A DNA stretch of 64,000 nucleotides, taken from Nocardia stercoris. GTDB lineage: Bacteria; Actinomycetota; Actinomycetes; Mycobacteriales; Mycobacteriaceae. How positions within the stretch are numbered: the first letter of the stretch is position 1; the number at the start of each line of letters is the position of its first letter. Below the pieces are notes generated by a model that had not been told where the DNA came from, ran no database searches, and saw only the letters and a program-made list of their open reading frames with translations. This document shows, piece after piece, positions 8,906 to 16,547 of this stretch. Where the stretch lies: assembly GCF_003696265.1 (NCBI RefSeq), contig NZ_RFFH01000016.1:1-64000 (forward strand), written 5' to 3'. Made by a program: the position numbers and the translations under genes.

Positions 8906-9580
8906 GTGTCCACGGTCGGGCCGATTCTCACTCACGCGCTGGCGGTCGCTGTCTATCCGTGGGCGTTGATCGTGGTCGCGATGCTGTTGACCGAGCCGGG
9001 CGGCCGAGCACGCAGTTCCGCGTTCGTGGCGGGGTGGACGGCCGGTGTCGCGGCCCTGCTGGCGGTGCTGATCGTGGTCAACGCGCTGTTCGGAGCCAAT
9101 CGGCACGGGGAGCCCGCCGAGTGGGTCGGCTGGGTGAAGCTCGGCCTCGGCGTCGGGATCTTCGCCATGGCGGCAGCGCAGGCCAGGAAGATGCCCGCGG
9201 CGGTGCGGGGTGAGCTGCCGCCGCCGGGCTGGATGGCCGAGCTGCCGTCGCTGTCGCCGCGCGGTTGTGCCCGGCTCGGGGTGCGGCTGGTCCTGGGGAA
9301 CCCGAAGAACGTCAGTCAGATCCTGATCGGTGCGGTGACCATCGCGTCGCTCACGCCCGGCGGCGGCGCGCGACTCAGTGCGGCCGTTGTCTTCGTGATC
9401 ATCGCTTCGCTGTGTGTACTGGTACCGCTAGTGGTCCGGAGCAGCAGTGCCGACGGAAATGTCGATACGTTGAATACGTGGCGCGACTGGGTGTCGCGCA
9501 ATAATCCGGCAATCATGTTCGTCCTGCTGTCGCTGCTCGGTGCGAAATCGGTGGGTGACGGCATCGCTCAGTTGACCTAG
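8906..9580 (+). CDS. Sap/GAP-family membrane protein
   Basis: A 224-residue polytopic protein with about six hydrophobic segments (first TM at ILTHALAVAVYPWALIVVAM). It resembles the mycobacterial GAP/sulfolipid-1-addressing protein family (Pfam SfLAP), implicated in surface glycolipid or sulfolipid export; the GNPKNVSQI motif before the fourth TM is typical of this superfamily and of LysE-like exporters. GTG 8906 was chosen because GAGGAGG lies about 5 nt upstream. It is followed after 34 bp by a SulP transporter. The family call rests on overall pattern, not a unique motif. Confidence 0.7.
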   Translation: MSTVGPILTHALAVAVYPWALIVVAMLLTEPGGRARSSAFVAGWTAGVAALLAVLIVVNALFGANRHGEPAEWVGWVKLGLGVGIFAMAAAQARKMPAAVRGELPPPGWMAELPSLSPRGCARLGVRLVLGNPKNVSQILIGAVTIASLTPGGGARLSAAVVFVIIASLCVLVPLVVRSSSADGNVDTLNTWRDWVSRNNPAIMFVLLSLLGAKSVGDGIAQLT

Positions 9581-9614
9581 CGGCTGCCCGGCAGCGGTGG
9601 GAATCGAGGAATCG

Positions 9615-11318
9615 ATGACGAATTCTGGTGTGCGGGAAAGCCTGTCGAAATCCGTAGCGGCCGCGCGCGCGAAACTCGGCCGCCCGCGCCGGATCGACCT
9701 CGTCGCCGGCGCCGTCACCGGGCTGTTCAGCATTCCCGAGGGCATGGCCTACGCGTCCATCGCCGGATTCGACCCGGTGGCCGGTCTGTACGCGGGCATC
9801 GTGCCCGCGGTCGTCGGCTCCCTGTTCACACCCACCGTCCTGATGATCACCACACTCACCAGCGCCATCGCCCTCACCTCCCGTTCGGTGCTCGGCGACG
9901 CCGGACTCGATGTGCTGCAGCCGGGCAACGTCTCGGCGCTGTGCCTGGTGGTGGGGATCCTGATGCTGGTGCTGGCCCTGATCCGGGCCGGGGTGGTGCT
10001 GAGTTTCGTATCCAACGCCGTCATGACCGGGTTCTCCACCGGGATCGCGCTGTCCATCATCACCGGGGTGTTCAAGGACGCCACCGGATACAAGCCGCCC
10101 GCGCACAACAAACTCGCGCAGGTCTGGCAGTGGCTCACCGGGATCGGGCACTGGGACCGCGACGCCACCCTCGTCGCGATCGCCACCGTGGTGGTCTGGG
10201 CGGCGGCGCGGACCGTGCGGCGGCTGGAACCGCTGGCGCTGCTGGTCTCGCTGGTCGTGGTGACCCTGGTCGCCACCCTGAGCGGCATCGACGTCGAGAC
10301 CGTGCGCGGTATCGCCCATATCCCGGCCGCGCTCCCGGGTATCTCCACCCCCAACTGGTCGGCGATCCCGCATCTGTTCGGCGGCGGCCTGGCGGTCGCG
10401 ATGGTGGCGCTGGCGCAGGGCGCGGGAGTGGCGCCGTCCATGCCGAATCCGGACGGCAGCCGCTCGAATGTGAACGGCGAGTTCGCCGCTCAGGGTTTGG
10501 CGAACGTGAGCGCGGGCCTGTTCAGTTCGATGCCGGTCGGTGGTTCGCTCTCGCGCACCGGGGTGGCGGCCTCGGTCGGCGCCCGGACCCGGTGGGCCGG
10601 AATCGTTTCCGGGCCCGTGCTGGCGATCGCGGTGCTGCTGGGCGGTTCGCTGGCGGAGAAGATCCCGATGCCGGTGATCGGCGGGCTGGTCATGGTGATC
10701 GGCCTGGAACTGATCACCGGCAAGATCGGCGACATCCGGTTGATCCTGCAGTCGTCAAAGCTGTCCGCGCTGGCCATGATCGTGACCTTCCTCGCCACTA
10801 CGACCATGCCGCTGCACGAGGCGATCGTGCTGGGCGCGCTGCTGTCGCTGCTGCTGTACTGCGTGCAGTCGGCCCGCCGCGACGAACTCACCGCGCTGAC
10901 CCGCGTCGACGGGGCCTGGCAGCGGGAACCGGTGCCCGCCGCCTTCACCCCGGAACAGGTTGTCGTCGTGGACTATTCGGGTCAGGGGTTCTTCGCCGAA
11001 TCGTCTCGCCTGCAGGGCGAGTTCCCCGACCCGGCGACCGGGCACCGTGCGGTGCTGATCCTGGTGCTGTCGGGCAACCCGGTGCCGGGAACCTCACTGC
11101 TGAAACAGTTCCGGCGTTACGAGACGAAACTGCGCGACGCCGGCGGGCACATGATCGTCGCCGGGGTCGCCCCGGGCACCGCGAAGTGGTTGCGGCGCAC
11201 CGGTTTCGCCGACCGGGTCCCGATCGTGCCCGAAACCCCGGTCGTACTGGGCGGACTCGACACCGCGATGACCCAGGCCCGGGAGTGGCTGGACCGGCCG
11301 CCGGTCAGCCGGGCATGA
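9615..11318 (+). CDS. SulP-family anion transporter with STAS domain
   Basis: A 567-residue SLC26/SulP permease. The N-terminal half has the SulP entry region (FSIPEGMAYASIAGFDPVAGLY), about a dozen membrane segments, and the conserved SSMPVGGSLSRTGVAASVGARTR loop; residues from about 450 form a cytosolic STAS domain. Expected substrates are sulfate, bicarbonate or similar anions. ATG 9615 has GAGGA 4 nt upstream; an in-frame GTG (9597) lacks a good Shine-Dalgarno. The neighbouring sulfatase and FGE make sulfate uptake an attractive but unproven role. Its stop overlaps the convergent MBL gene by 14 bp. Confidence 0.92.
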   Translation: MTNSGVRESLSKSVAAARAKLGRPRRIDLVAGAVTGLFSIPEGMAYASIAGFDPVAGLYAGIVPAVVGSLFTPTVLMITTLTSAIALTSRSVLGDAGLDVLQPGNVSALCLVVGILMLVLALIRAGVVLSFVSNAVMTGFSTGIALSIITGVFKDATGYKPPAHNKLAQVWQWLTGIGHWDRDATLVAIATVVVWAAARTVRRLEPLALLVSLVVVTLVATLSGIDVETVRGIAHIPAALPGISTPNWSAIPHLFGGGLAVAMVALAQGAGVAPSMPNPDGSRSNVNGEFAAQGLANVSAGLFSSMPVGGSLSRTGVAASVGARTRWAGIVSGPVLAIAVLLGGSLAEKIPMPVIGGLVMVIGLELITGKIGDIRLILQSSKLSALAMIVTFLATTTMPLHEAIVLGALLSLLLYCVQSARRDELTALTRVDGAWQREPVPAAFTPEQVVVVDYSGQGFFAESSRLQGEFPDPATGHRAVLILVLSGNPVPGTSLLKQFRRYETKLRDAGGHMIVAGVAPGTAKWLRRTGFADRVPIVPETPVVLGGLDTAMTQAREWLDRPPVSRA

Positions 11319-12018
11319 GCGCGTGCCACTGGTCCAGGGTCCGCGGACGCAGCACATAGTTCTGCGCGCGCACGGAATCCAGTGGGGCGGAAGGCTCCTC
11401 GGAGTACCAGTGGCCGGGGAAGACCACCGGGTTGCCGGGCAGGTCGGCCAGGTTGCGCAGGCTGCGGAACATCGCCTCGGAGTCGCCGCCCGGGAAGTCG
11501 GTGCGGCCGCAGCCGTCGATGAACAGGGTGTCGCCGGCGACGAGCCGGTCGCCGACCAGGAAGCACTGGCTGCCGGGTGTGTGGCCGGGGGTGTGCAGCA
11601 GTTCCACGTCGACCGCGCCGACCGACACCACGTCACCGTGGTCGTGGCCGGTCAGCAGGCTGGGTTCGATGCCGGTCACGTTCGCCACCCAGGGCACTTC
11701 CTCGCGCTGCACATGCACCGGGACATCGACGCGCTCGAGCAGTTCCCGCACACCCTTCAAGGTGAATCCGAGCATCGAACCGCCCACATGATCGGGGTGA
11801 TGGTGGGTGGCCAGCACACCCGCGACGCGCATCCCGTCGGCCTCGGCCAGATCCACCAGATCGCCTGCGGCATAAGCGGGGTCGACGAGCAGGCACTCAC
11901 CGGACTCCCGGTCGCCGATCAGGTACGCGAAGTTGCGCATCTGCGTGGCGATCGGATCGCCGACGGCCCAGTCCCGGCCGGCCAGCAGTTGTCGGAAGTA
12001 GAGACGCTCTGAACCCAT
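11305..12018 (-). CDS. Metallo-beta-lactamase-fold hydrolase (glyoxalase II-like)
   Basis: A 237-residue MBL-fold protein. The metal motif THHHPDHVGG is complete, followed by HTPGHTPGSQC, AGDTLFIDGCGRTDFPGG and a C-terminal FPGHWYSEEP histidine. The pattern fits hydroxyacylglutathione-hydrolase-like or persulfide-dioxygenase-like enzymes of actinobacteria, which would use mycothiol rather than glutathione adducts; the substrate is not determinable here. The ATG at 12018 lies 6 nt after TAGAGT, suggesting leaderless initiation. The 3' end overlaps the SulP gene convergently. Confidence 0.88.
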   Translation of the reverse strand: MGSERLYFRQLLAGRDWAVGDPIATQMRNFAYLIGDRESGECLLVDPAYAAGDLVDLAEADGMRVAGVLATHHHPDHVGGSMLGFTLKGVRELLERVDVPVHVQREEVPWVANVTGIEPSLLTGHDHGDVVSVGAVDVELLHTPGHTPGSQCFLVGDRLVAGDTLFIDGCGRTDFPGGDSEAMFRSLRNLADLPGNPVVFPGHWYSEEPSAPLDSVRAQNYVLRPRTLDQWHALMPG

Positions 12019-12024
12019 CCCCAC

Positions 12025-12030
12025 ACTCTA
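12025..12030 (-). promoter_or_regulatory. -10 element (TAGAGT) of the MBL gene
   Basis: On the minus strand TAGAGT is followed by GTGGGG and the ATG at 12018, a 6-nt spacing typical of leaderless starts in this window. Confidence 0.45.
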
Positions 12031-12102
12031 GAGGGGAACGTGTTGCGCGCCATGCCCGGCGCGAGCCGGCCGGGCGGGTGCTGCCCGCCCGGCCGAAACG
12101 GA

Positions 12103-13074
12103 TCAGCCCAGCACCGCGGCGAGGTCGGCGGCGGCCTGCGGGCCGTAGGCGGCACCCAGGCGCGTCAGCGCCTCCTCGCGGTCCAGGCTCCAGTCCTGCG
12201 GGCCCAGGCTCTCCAGCACCAGCACCGCGATCAGCGAACCCAGCTGCGCGGACCGCTCCAGGCTCAGGCCCGAGGTGTGCGCGGACAGGAACCCGGCACG
12301 GAAACCGTCGCCGACCCCGGTCGGGTCCACCTTGCCGGTCTCCGGCACCACCTCGACCTGCAGTTCCACGCCGTCGGCGTCGGTGATGTGCACGCCCTTC
12401 TTGCCCAGTGTCGTCACCCGGATGCCGACCATGCGGCCGATCTGCTCGGCGCTCAGGCCGGTCTTCTCCCGCAGCAGGCCCCACTCGTACTCGTTGGTGA
12501 ACAGGTACGCGGCGCCGTCGATGAGTTCACGCGCCTGGTCGCCGTCCAACCACGCCAGCTGTTGCGACGGGTCGGCCGCGAACGCGATGCCGTGCTCGCG
12601 GCACTCGCGGGTGTGGCGCAGCATGGCCTCCGGGTCGTTCGCGCCGATCAGCACCAGGTCGACGCCGTTCGCGGCGGCCAGTTCGGCGATCGAGATCTCG
12701 CGGGCCTCGCTCATCGCGCCCGGGTAGAACGAGGCGATCTGCGCCATCGTCGTATCAGTGGTGCACACGAAGCGGGCGGTGTGCGCGGTCTCCGACACCC
12801 GGACCGTCGAGCAGTTCACGCCGCTGGTCTCGAGCCACTCGCGGTAGTCGGTGAAGTCGCGCCCGACCGCGCCCACCAGCAGCGGATTGCGGCGCAGCAG
12901 GCCCAGCGCGTAGGCGATGTTGCCGGCGACGCCGCCGCGGCGGATCTCCAGGTCCTCGACGAGGAAGCTCAGCGACACGTGCTGGAGCTGGTCGGGCAGC
13001 AGCACCTCGGAGAACTTGCCCGGAAAGCGCATCAGATGGTCGGTCGCAATGGAAGCGGACACTGCGATGGTCAC
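12103..13074 (-). CDS. adoK: Adenosine kinase, PfkB family
   Basis: A 323-residue ribokinase/PfkB-family kinase, nearly the same length as mycobacterial AdoK (Rv2202c, 324 aa), which phosphorylates adenosine to AMP. It has the N-terminal substrate region (RRGGVAGNIAYALGLL), an NEYEW segment, and the C-terminal catalytic motif DPTGVGDGFRAGF with the anion-hole Gly and catalytic Asp. The GTG start at 13074 has AAGGA about 7 nt upstream. Position between asnB and the HesB-like gene matches M. tuberculosis, supporting adoK over a generic sugar kinase. Confidence 0.92.
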   Translation of the reverse strand: MTIAVSASIATDHLMRFPGKFSEVLLPDQLQHVSLSFLVEDLEIRRGGVAGNIAYALGLLRRNPLLVGAVGRDFTDYREWLETSGVNCSTVRVSETAHTARFVCTTDTTMAQIASFYPGAMSEAREISIAELAAANGVDLVLIGANDPEAMLRHTRECREHGIAFAADPSQQLAWLDGDQARELIDGAAYLFTNEYEWGLLREKTGLSAEQIGRMVGIRVTTLGKKGVHITDADGVELQVEVVPETGKVDPTGVGDGFRAGFLSAHTSGLSLERSAQLGSLIAVLVLESLGPQDWSLDREEALTRLGAAYGPQAAADLAAVLG

Positions 13075-13364
13075 GCGGATTCCTTCGGGTCGAGCGCCGG
13101 GCGGTGCCCGATCACTCGGGTGGGTCCGGCAGGGCGGAGGCGACGGTCGGACACACGAAACCAGTTGCCGGTAACGCGTGGCGGGAGCAAGTCCGGCCCG
13201 TCCGCAGCGTGGTTACTGCGGATTCGACGTTACGCGACAACTGGTTCGGGATGTGGCCGAGCCGCCAGGTGGCGGCCCGGGCACGTTGGAGACAGTGGCG
13301 CCTGAAGTCGGTCAGCGGGCGCGTGTAACCACGCGGGCCGCCCGGTCAGGCGCGATGGAAACTG

Positions 13365-13715
13365 TCAGTTGAAGCTGTCGCCGCAGGCGCAGGAGCCGGT
13401 GGCGTTCGGGTTGTCGATGGTGAAACCCTGCTTCTCGATGGTGTCGACGAAGTCGATCGATGCACCCTGCACGTACGGCGCGCTCATCCGGTCGACGGCC
13501 AGCTTCACGCCGCCGAAGTCGACGACGAGGTCACCGTCGAGGCTGCGGTCGTCGAAGTACAGCTGGTAGCGCAGGCCGGCACAGCCACCGGGCTGGACCG
13601 CGATGCGCAGCGCCAGGTCGTCGCGACCTTCCTGGTCGAGCAGTGCCTTGGCCTTCGCCGACGCGGCATCGGTCATGGTGACGCCGTGGGTGGTGGTCTC
13701 GTTCTGCACAGTCAT
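13365..13715 (-). CDS. erpA: A-type iron-sulfur cluster carrier (HesB/IscA/ErpA-like)
   Basis: A 116-residue Fe-S scaffold/carrier. The three A-type cysteines are present: one in PGGCAGLRY and the C-terminal pair in GSCACGDSF. It would deliver [4Fe-4S] or [2Fe-2S] clusters to apoproteins; the nearby Rieske protein is one possible client, but that is only inference. ATG 13715 was chosen because GAGGAG lies 5 nt upstream and the extra N-terminal residues of the longer frame look non-coding. It corresponds to Rv2204c by position. Confidence 0.88.
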   Translation of the reverse strand: MTVQNETTTHGVTMTDAASAKAKALLDQEGRDDLALRIAVQPGGCAGLRYQLYFDDRSLDGDLVVDFGGVKLAVDRMSAPYVQGASIDFVDTIEKQGFTIDNPNATGSCACGDSFN

Positions 13716-13971
13716 GAAGTCTCCTCGGGGACCGATGTTCAACCCGTGACCAGCGCACGGCTCCACAGCCGTCAACGTACCGTCACAGGGTGGCTATTCC
13801 CATACTGCCACTGTGGTGTGCATCGCGGACCTCAGGGGACCGAGATCGAGCGGACCGGGCATGGGAAACAGTGGGTGACAGCGGGCCGAACACCGATGCT
13901 GTGACTGCCGCCACGCACCGACCGCGACCACGGGTTTCCCAGGTGGCCTTCGATCGAATAGCCTGCTCGGC

Positions 13972-14616
13972 GTGAAGTTCCTCCGCCGCGGCGAAGCCAC
14001 CGAGACCGCCGCCACTCCGGCAGCCGACGCCAAGGGTTCCGACGTGGCCGGGCCGACCGCCGGCAAGGGCCGCCCGACTCCGAAGCGTCGCGACGCCCAG
14101 GGCAAGCGTCGCGGCCCGGTCGCGCCGGCCCCGAAGACCGCCCGTGAGGCCCGCGAACGCCGCCGGGCGCTCAAGGGCAGCAAGGCCGACCGCAGGGAGT
14201 CCGCGGCCGACCGGCGCGCCGCCGCCGCCGACCGTCGCGCCCGCATGCTGGCCGGTGAGGACAAGTTCCTGCTGCCGCGCGACCGCGGACCGGTCCGCGC
14301 CTATGTGCGTGACCTGGTCGACGCCCGGCGCAACCTGGTCGGCCTGTTCATGCCGCTGGCGCTGGTGCTGATCCTCACCATGTTCCTGACGCCGGCGGTG
14401 CAGGCCTACATCACCCTGGGCATGCTGGTGATGATGGCGTTCATGGTCACCGAGGGCGTGCTGCTCGGCCGGATCGTCAACAAGCGGGTCCGCGAGCGCT
14501 ACCCCGACCACACCGATTCGGCGATGTCGCTGGGCTGGTACGCGTTCGTCCGCGCCTCTCAGATCCGCCGCATGCGCGCGCCGAAGCCGCAGGTCTCCCC
14601 GGGTGACTCGGTGTAG
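13972..14616 (+). CDS. DUF3043-type membrane protein
   Basis: A 214-residue protein with a ~90-residue strongly basic, disordered N-terminus (KRRDAQGKRRGPV, REARERRRALKGSKADRRES), a central charged segment (PRDRGPVRAYVRDLVDARRN), then two membrane helices (LFMPLALVLILTMFL and AYITLGMLVMMAFMV) and a basic C-terminus. This fits the actinobacterial DUF3043 family of unknown role. The GTG at 13972 lies 7 nt after TAGCCT (13959-13964), suggesting a leaderless mRNA. It is divergent from the A-type carrier. Confidence 0.8.
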   Translation: MKFLRRGEATETAATPAADAKGSDVAGPTAGKGRPTPKRRDAQGKRRGPVAPAPKTAREARERRRALKGSKADRRESAADRRAAAADRRARMLAGEDKFLLPRDRGPVRAYVRDLVDARRNLVGLFMPLALVLILTMFLTPAVQAYITLGMLVMMAFMVTEGVLLGRIVNKRVRERYPDHTDSAMSLGWYAFVRASQIRRMRAPKPQVSPGDSV

Positions 14617-14635
14617 AGCACACGCCTGACGCGCC

Positions 14636-14668
14636 GAACGCCCGGCCGGATGTTCCGGTGGGGCGTTC
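14636..14668 (+). terminator. Hairpin terminator after the DUF3043 gene
   Basis: GAACGCCC (14636-14643) pairs with GGGCGTTC (14661-14668), with an inner CCGG/CCGG stem, 19 nt after the stop codon. There is no U tract. Confidence 0.65.
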
Positions 14669-14898
14669 GTGCGTTTGTGGACAGTCGGATCGAGACTGCC
14701 GAAGAGCCGACTGGGCCGCACGATCGGTGCCCTGACGTCGCCTCGGTCGCTTTCGGTCTTGCGGTGGTTGAAGTCCGGACAGCTGGATCCGGCGTGACAC
14801 GGCGACCGCTTCGGTGAACGTCGCGATCGTCACTGGCCGGTCGAGCGGCGTCGACGAACGCCCCGGCCGTCCGGCGGTGAACGGGAACCAGTGGGCCT

Positions 14899-15033
14899 TC
14901 ACGATTCGTGGCGGGCGGCCATCGCGCGCAGTTCCGCGCTGACGCGGGGTGCGTCGGGATCGTGCGGGCTCGCGATGCGGGGTCCCAGCCAGGCGGCGGC
15001 GGTGAGCAGCAGGATCAGGGTTACGGCAAACAT
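14899..15033 (-). CDS. Small membrane protein, 44 aa
   Basis: A 44-codon frame starting MFAVTLILLLTAAAWLG: one N-terminal hydrophobic helix followed by a short polar tail ending AARHES. It is divergent from the GlxA-type regulator, with an 11-bp inverted repeat touching its start codon, so it may be controlled by that regulator. No clear Shine-Dalgarno is seen. It could be spurious, but hydrophobic-then-polar composition and position support a real small protein. The rest of the 14669-14898 stretch shows no gene. Confidence 0.5.
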   Translation of the reverse strand: MFAVTLILLLTAAAWLGPRIASPHDPDAPRVSAELRAMAARHES

Positions 15034-15065
15034 GGCAGTAATTCTTCGACCATCGAATTGCCGCC
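15034..15065. promoter_or_regulatory. Candidate operator: 11-bp inverted repeat
   Basis: GGCAGTAATTC (15034-15044) and GAATTGCCGCC (15055-15065) form an inverted repeat matching at 9 of 11 positions, with a nested TTCGA-CCA-TCGAA palindrome. It lies between the small membrane gene and the regulator gene, just upstream of the latter's -35 box, as expected for a shared or autoregulatory site. Confidence 0.5.
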
Positions 15066-15084
15066 GAAAGTGGCAGCACTGACG

Positions 15085-15113
15085 TTGTTCGTCAAGATTC
15101 CGCCACGTAGACT
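15085..15113 (+). promoter_or_regulatory. Promoter of the GlxA-type regulator
   Basis: -35 TTGTTC (15085-15090), 17-bp spacer, -10 TAGACT (15108-15113), then 6 nt to ATG 15120. This is the clearest complete promoter in the window and predicts a leaderless transcript. Confidence 0.65.
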
Positions 15114-15119
15114 TCCGGC

Positions 15120-16073
15120 ATGCTGTCGAAGGTCGCGGTCGTGTGTAGCGACAACCTCGCCATGTTCGAATTCGGTGTCGTCTGTGAGGTTTTCGGCCTC
15201 GACCGCAGCGACGTCGGGCTGCCGGTCTTCGACTTCCGGGTGTGCGGCGCCGAACCGGGACGACCACTTCGGTCCAGCACCCCGGGGATCACCGTGACCC
15301 CGGAGCACGGACTCGACGAACTGGCCGGGGCCGACCTGGTCGCGATCCCCGCGTTCCCGTACCGCGGCGACGACCCGGATCAACGGCTGGTCGACGCGGT
15401 CCGGGCTGCCTACGAAGGCGGTGCCACCGTGCTGACCGTGTGCTCCGGCGCCTTCCTGGCCGGCGCGGCCGGGCTGCTGGACGGCCGCACCTGCACCACC
15501 CACTGGCGCTACACCGACATCCTCGCGCGGCTGTACCCCGCGGCGACCGTCGACCCGGACGTCCTGTTCGTCGACGCCGGCCGGTTGATCACCAGCGCCG
15601 GCACCGCCGCCGGGATCGACGCCTGCCTGCACCTGGTCCGCCGCGAACTGGGCAGCGAGATCGCCAACGCCATCGCCCGCCGCATGGTCGTGCCACCGCA
15701 GCGTGACGGCGGCCAGCGCCAGTTCATCGAACGCCCGGTCGCCGACAGCGAGGCCACCAGCCTGGGCGCCACCCTCGCCTGGATGACCGAACACCTGGAC
15801 CGCGCCCACACCGTGGACGAACTCGCCGCCCGCGCCACCATGTCCGCCCGCACCTTCGCCCGCCGCTTCGTCGCCGAGACCGGCACCACCCCGGGCAAAT
15901 GGCTGACCACCCAGCGCATCCACCTGGCCCGCCAACTCCTGGAAGACACCACCCTCGACCTGGAGTCCGTGGCCACCCGCTCCGGATTCGGCTCCGCCGC
16001 CCTCCTCCGCCACCACTTCCAACGCCAGGTCGGCCTGGCCCCCACCGCCTACCGACGCCGATTCGGGGGATGA
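15120..16073 (+). CDS. GlxA/AraC-family transcriptional regulator
   Basis: A 317-residue regulator. Residues 1-170 form a DJ-1/PfpI-like (GATase1) domain with the nucleophile-elbow-like TVCSGAFLAGAAGLLDGR; residues about 210-315 form an AraC-type double helix-turn-helix (HTVDELAARATMSARTFARRF, then VATRSGFGSAALLRHHFQRQ). Members of this group sense small metabolites and control nearby genes; the ligand is unknown here. The 3' end (coding RQVGLAPTAYRRRFGG and the stop) is repeated downstream. The divergent 44-aa gene and the inverted repeat are the likely local targets. Confidence 0.92.
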   Translation: MLSKVAVVCSDNLAMFEFGVVCEVFGLDRSDVGLPVFDFRVCGAEPGRPLRSSTPGITVTPEHGLDELAGADLVAIPAFPYRGDDPDQRLVDAVRAAYEGGATVLTVCSGAFLAGAAGLLDGRTCTTHWRYTDILARLYPAATVDPDVLFVDAGRLITSAGTAAGIDACLHLVRRELGSEIANAIARRMVVPPQRDGGQRQFIERPVADSEATSLGATLAWMTEHLDRAHTVDELAARATMSARTFARRFVAETGTTPGKWLTTQRIHLARQLLEDTTLDLESVATRSGFGSAALLRHHFQRQVGLAPTAYRRRFGG

Positions 16074-16484
16074 GCCGCGGCGGTACCCGGCCGCTGTCGG
16101 CGTTCACCGGCTCGGGCTGTGCGTTGCGGACTCGGCGCCGTGACCTTCGCGCGAGCATTTCCGGCGCCAGGTCGGCCTGGCCCCCACCGCCTACCGACGC
16201 CGATTCGGGGGATGAGCCGCGGCGGTACCCGGCCGCTGTCGGCGTTCACCGGCTCGGGCTGTGCGTTGCGGACTCGGCGCCGTGACCTTCGCGCCAGGTC
16301 GGCCTGGCCCCCACCGCCTACCGACGCCGATTCGGGGGATGAGCCGCGGCGGTACCCGGCCGCTGTCGGCGTTCACCGGCTCGGGCTGTGCGTTGCGGAC
16401 TCGGCGCCGTGACCTTCGCGCGAGCATTTCCGGCGCCAGGTCGGCCTGGCCCCCACCGCCTACCCACCCCGATTCGGGGGATGA
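16023..16484 (+). repeat. Tandem 142-bp repeat from the 3' end of the GlxA-type gene
   Basis: Four successive copies begin at 16023, 16165, 16292 and 16434. The first is the true gene end; the second and third are near-perfect copies of its last ~50 bp plus ~90 bp of downstream sequence; the fourth is truncated after ~50 bp and carries point changes. The unit is 142 bp; the copy starting at 16165 is 127 bp because it lacks the 15-bp CGAGCATTTCCGGCG. Each copy encodes the protein tail and a stop out of context, so no extra protein is predicted. Confidence 0.9.
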
Positions 16485-16535
16485 ATCCGGTGCGGGCAGA
16501 CCCGGGCGTCGATACCGGTGGAGGCGGGTGATTGG

Positions 16536-16541
16536 TACCGT
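16536..16541 (+). promoter_or_regulatory. -10 element (TACCGT) of cobU-cobT
   Basis: TACCGT is followed by TCTCGC and the GTG at 16548 (6 nt), with no Shine-Dalgarno. I see no B12-box or cobalamin-riboswitch-like structure between the upstream repeat and this start. Confidence 0.45.
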
Positions 16542-16547
16542 TCTCGC

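Noticed and set aside
14477..15079. Minus-strand frame of 200 aa over the DUF3043 3' end and the following gap
   Set aside because: It covers the terminator hairpin, is Arg/Pro-rich without family features, and overlaps real genes; only its 14899-15033 neighbour in another frame looks coding.
16023..16484. CRISPR array
   Set aside because: The repeats are 142 bp with no unique spacers and are copies of a neighbouring gene end; no cas genes are present.
16440..16547. Cobalamin riboswitch before cobU-cobT
   Set aside because: The upstream sequence is the tandem repeat plus a leaderless-type promoter; no B12-box-like sequence is present and a leaderless mRNA has no room for an aptamer.
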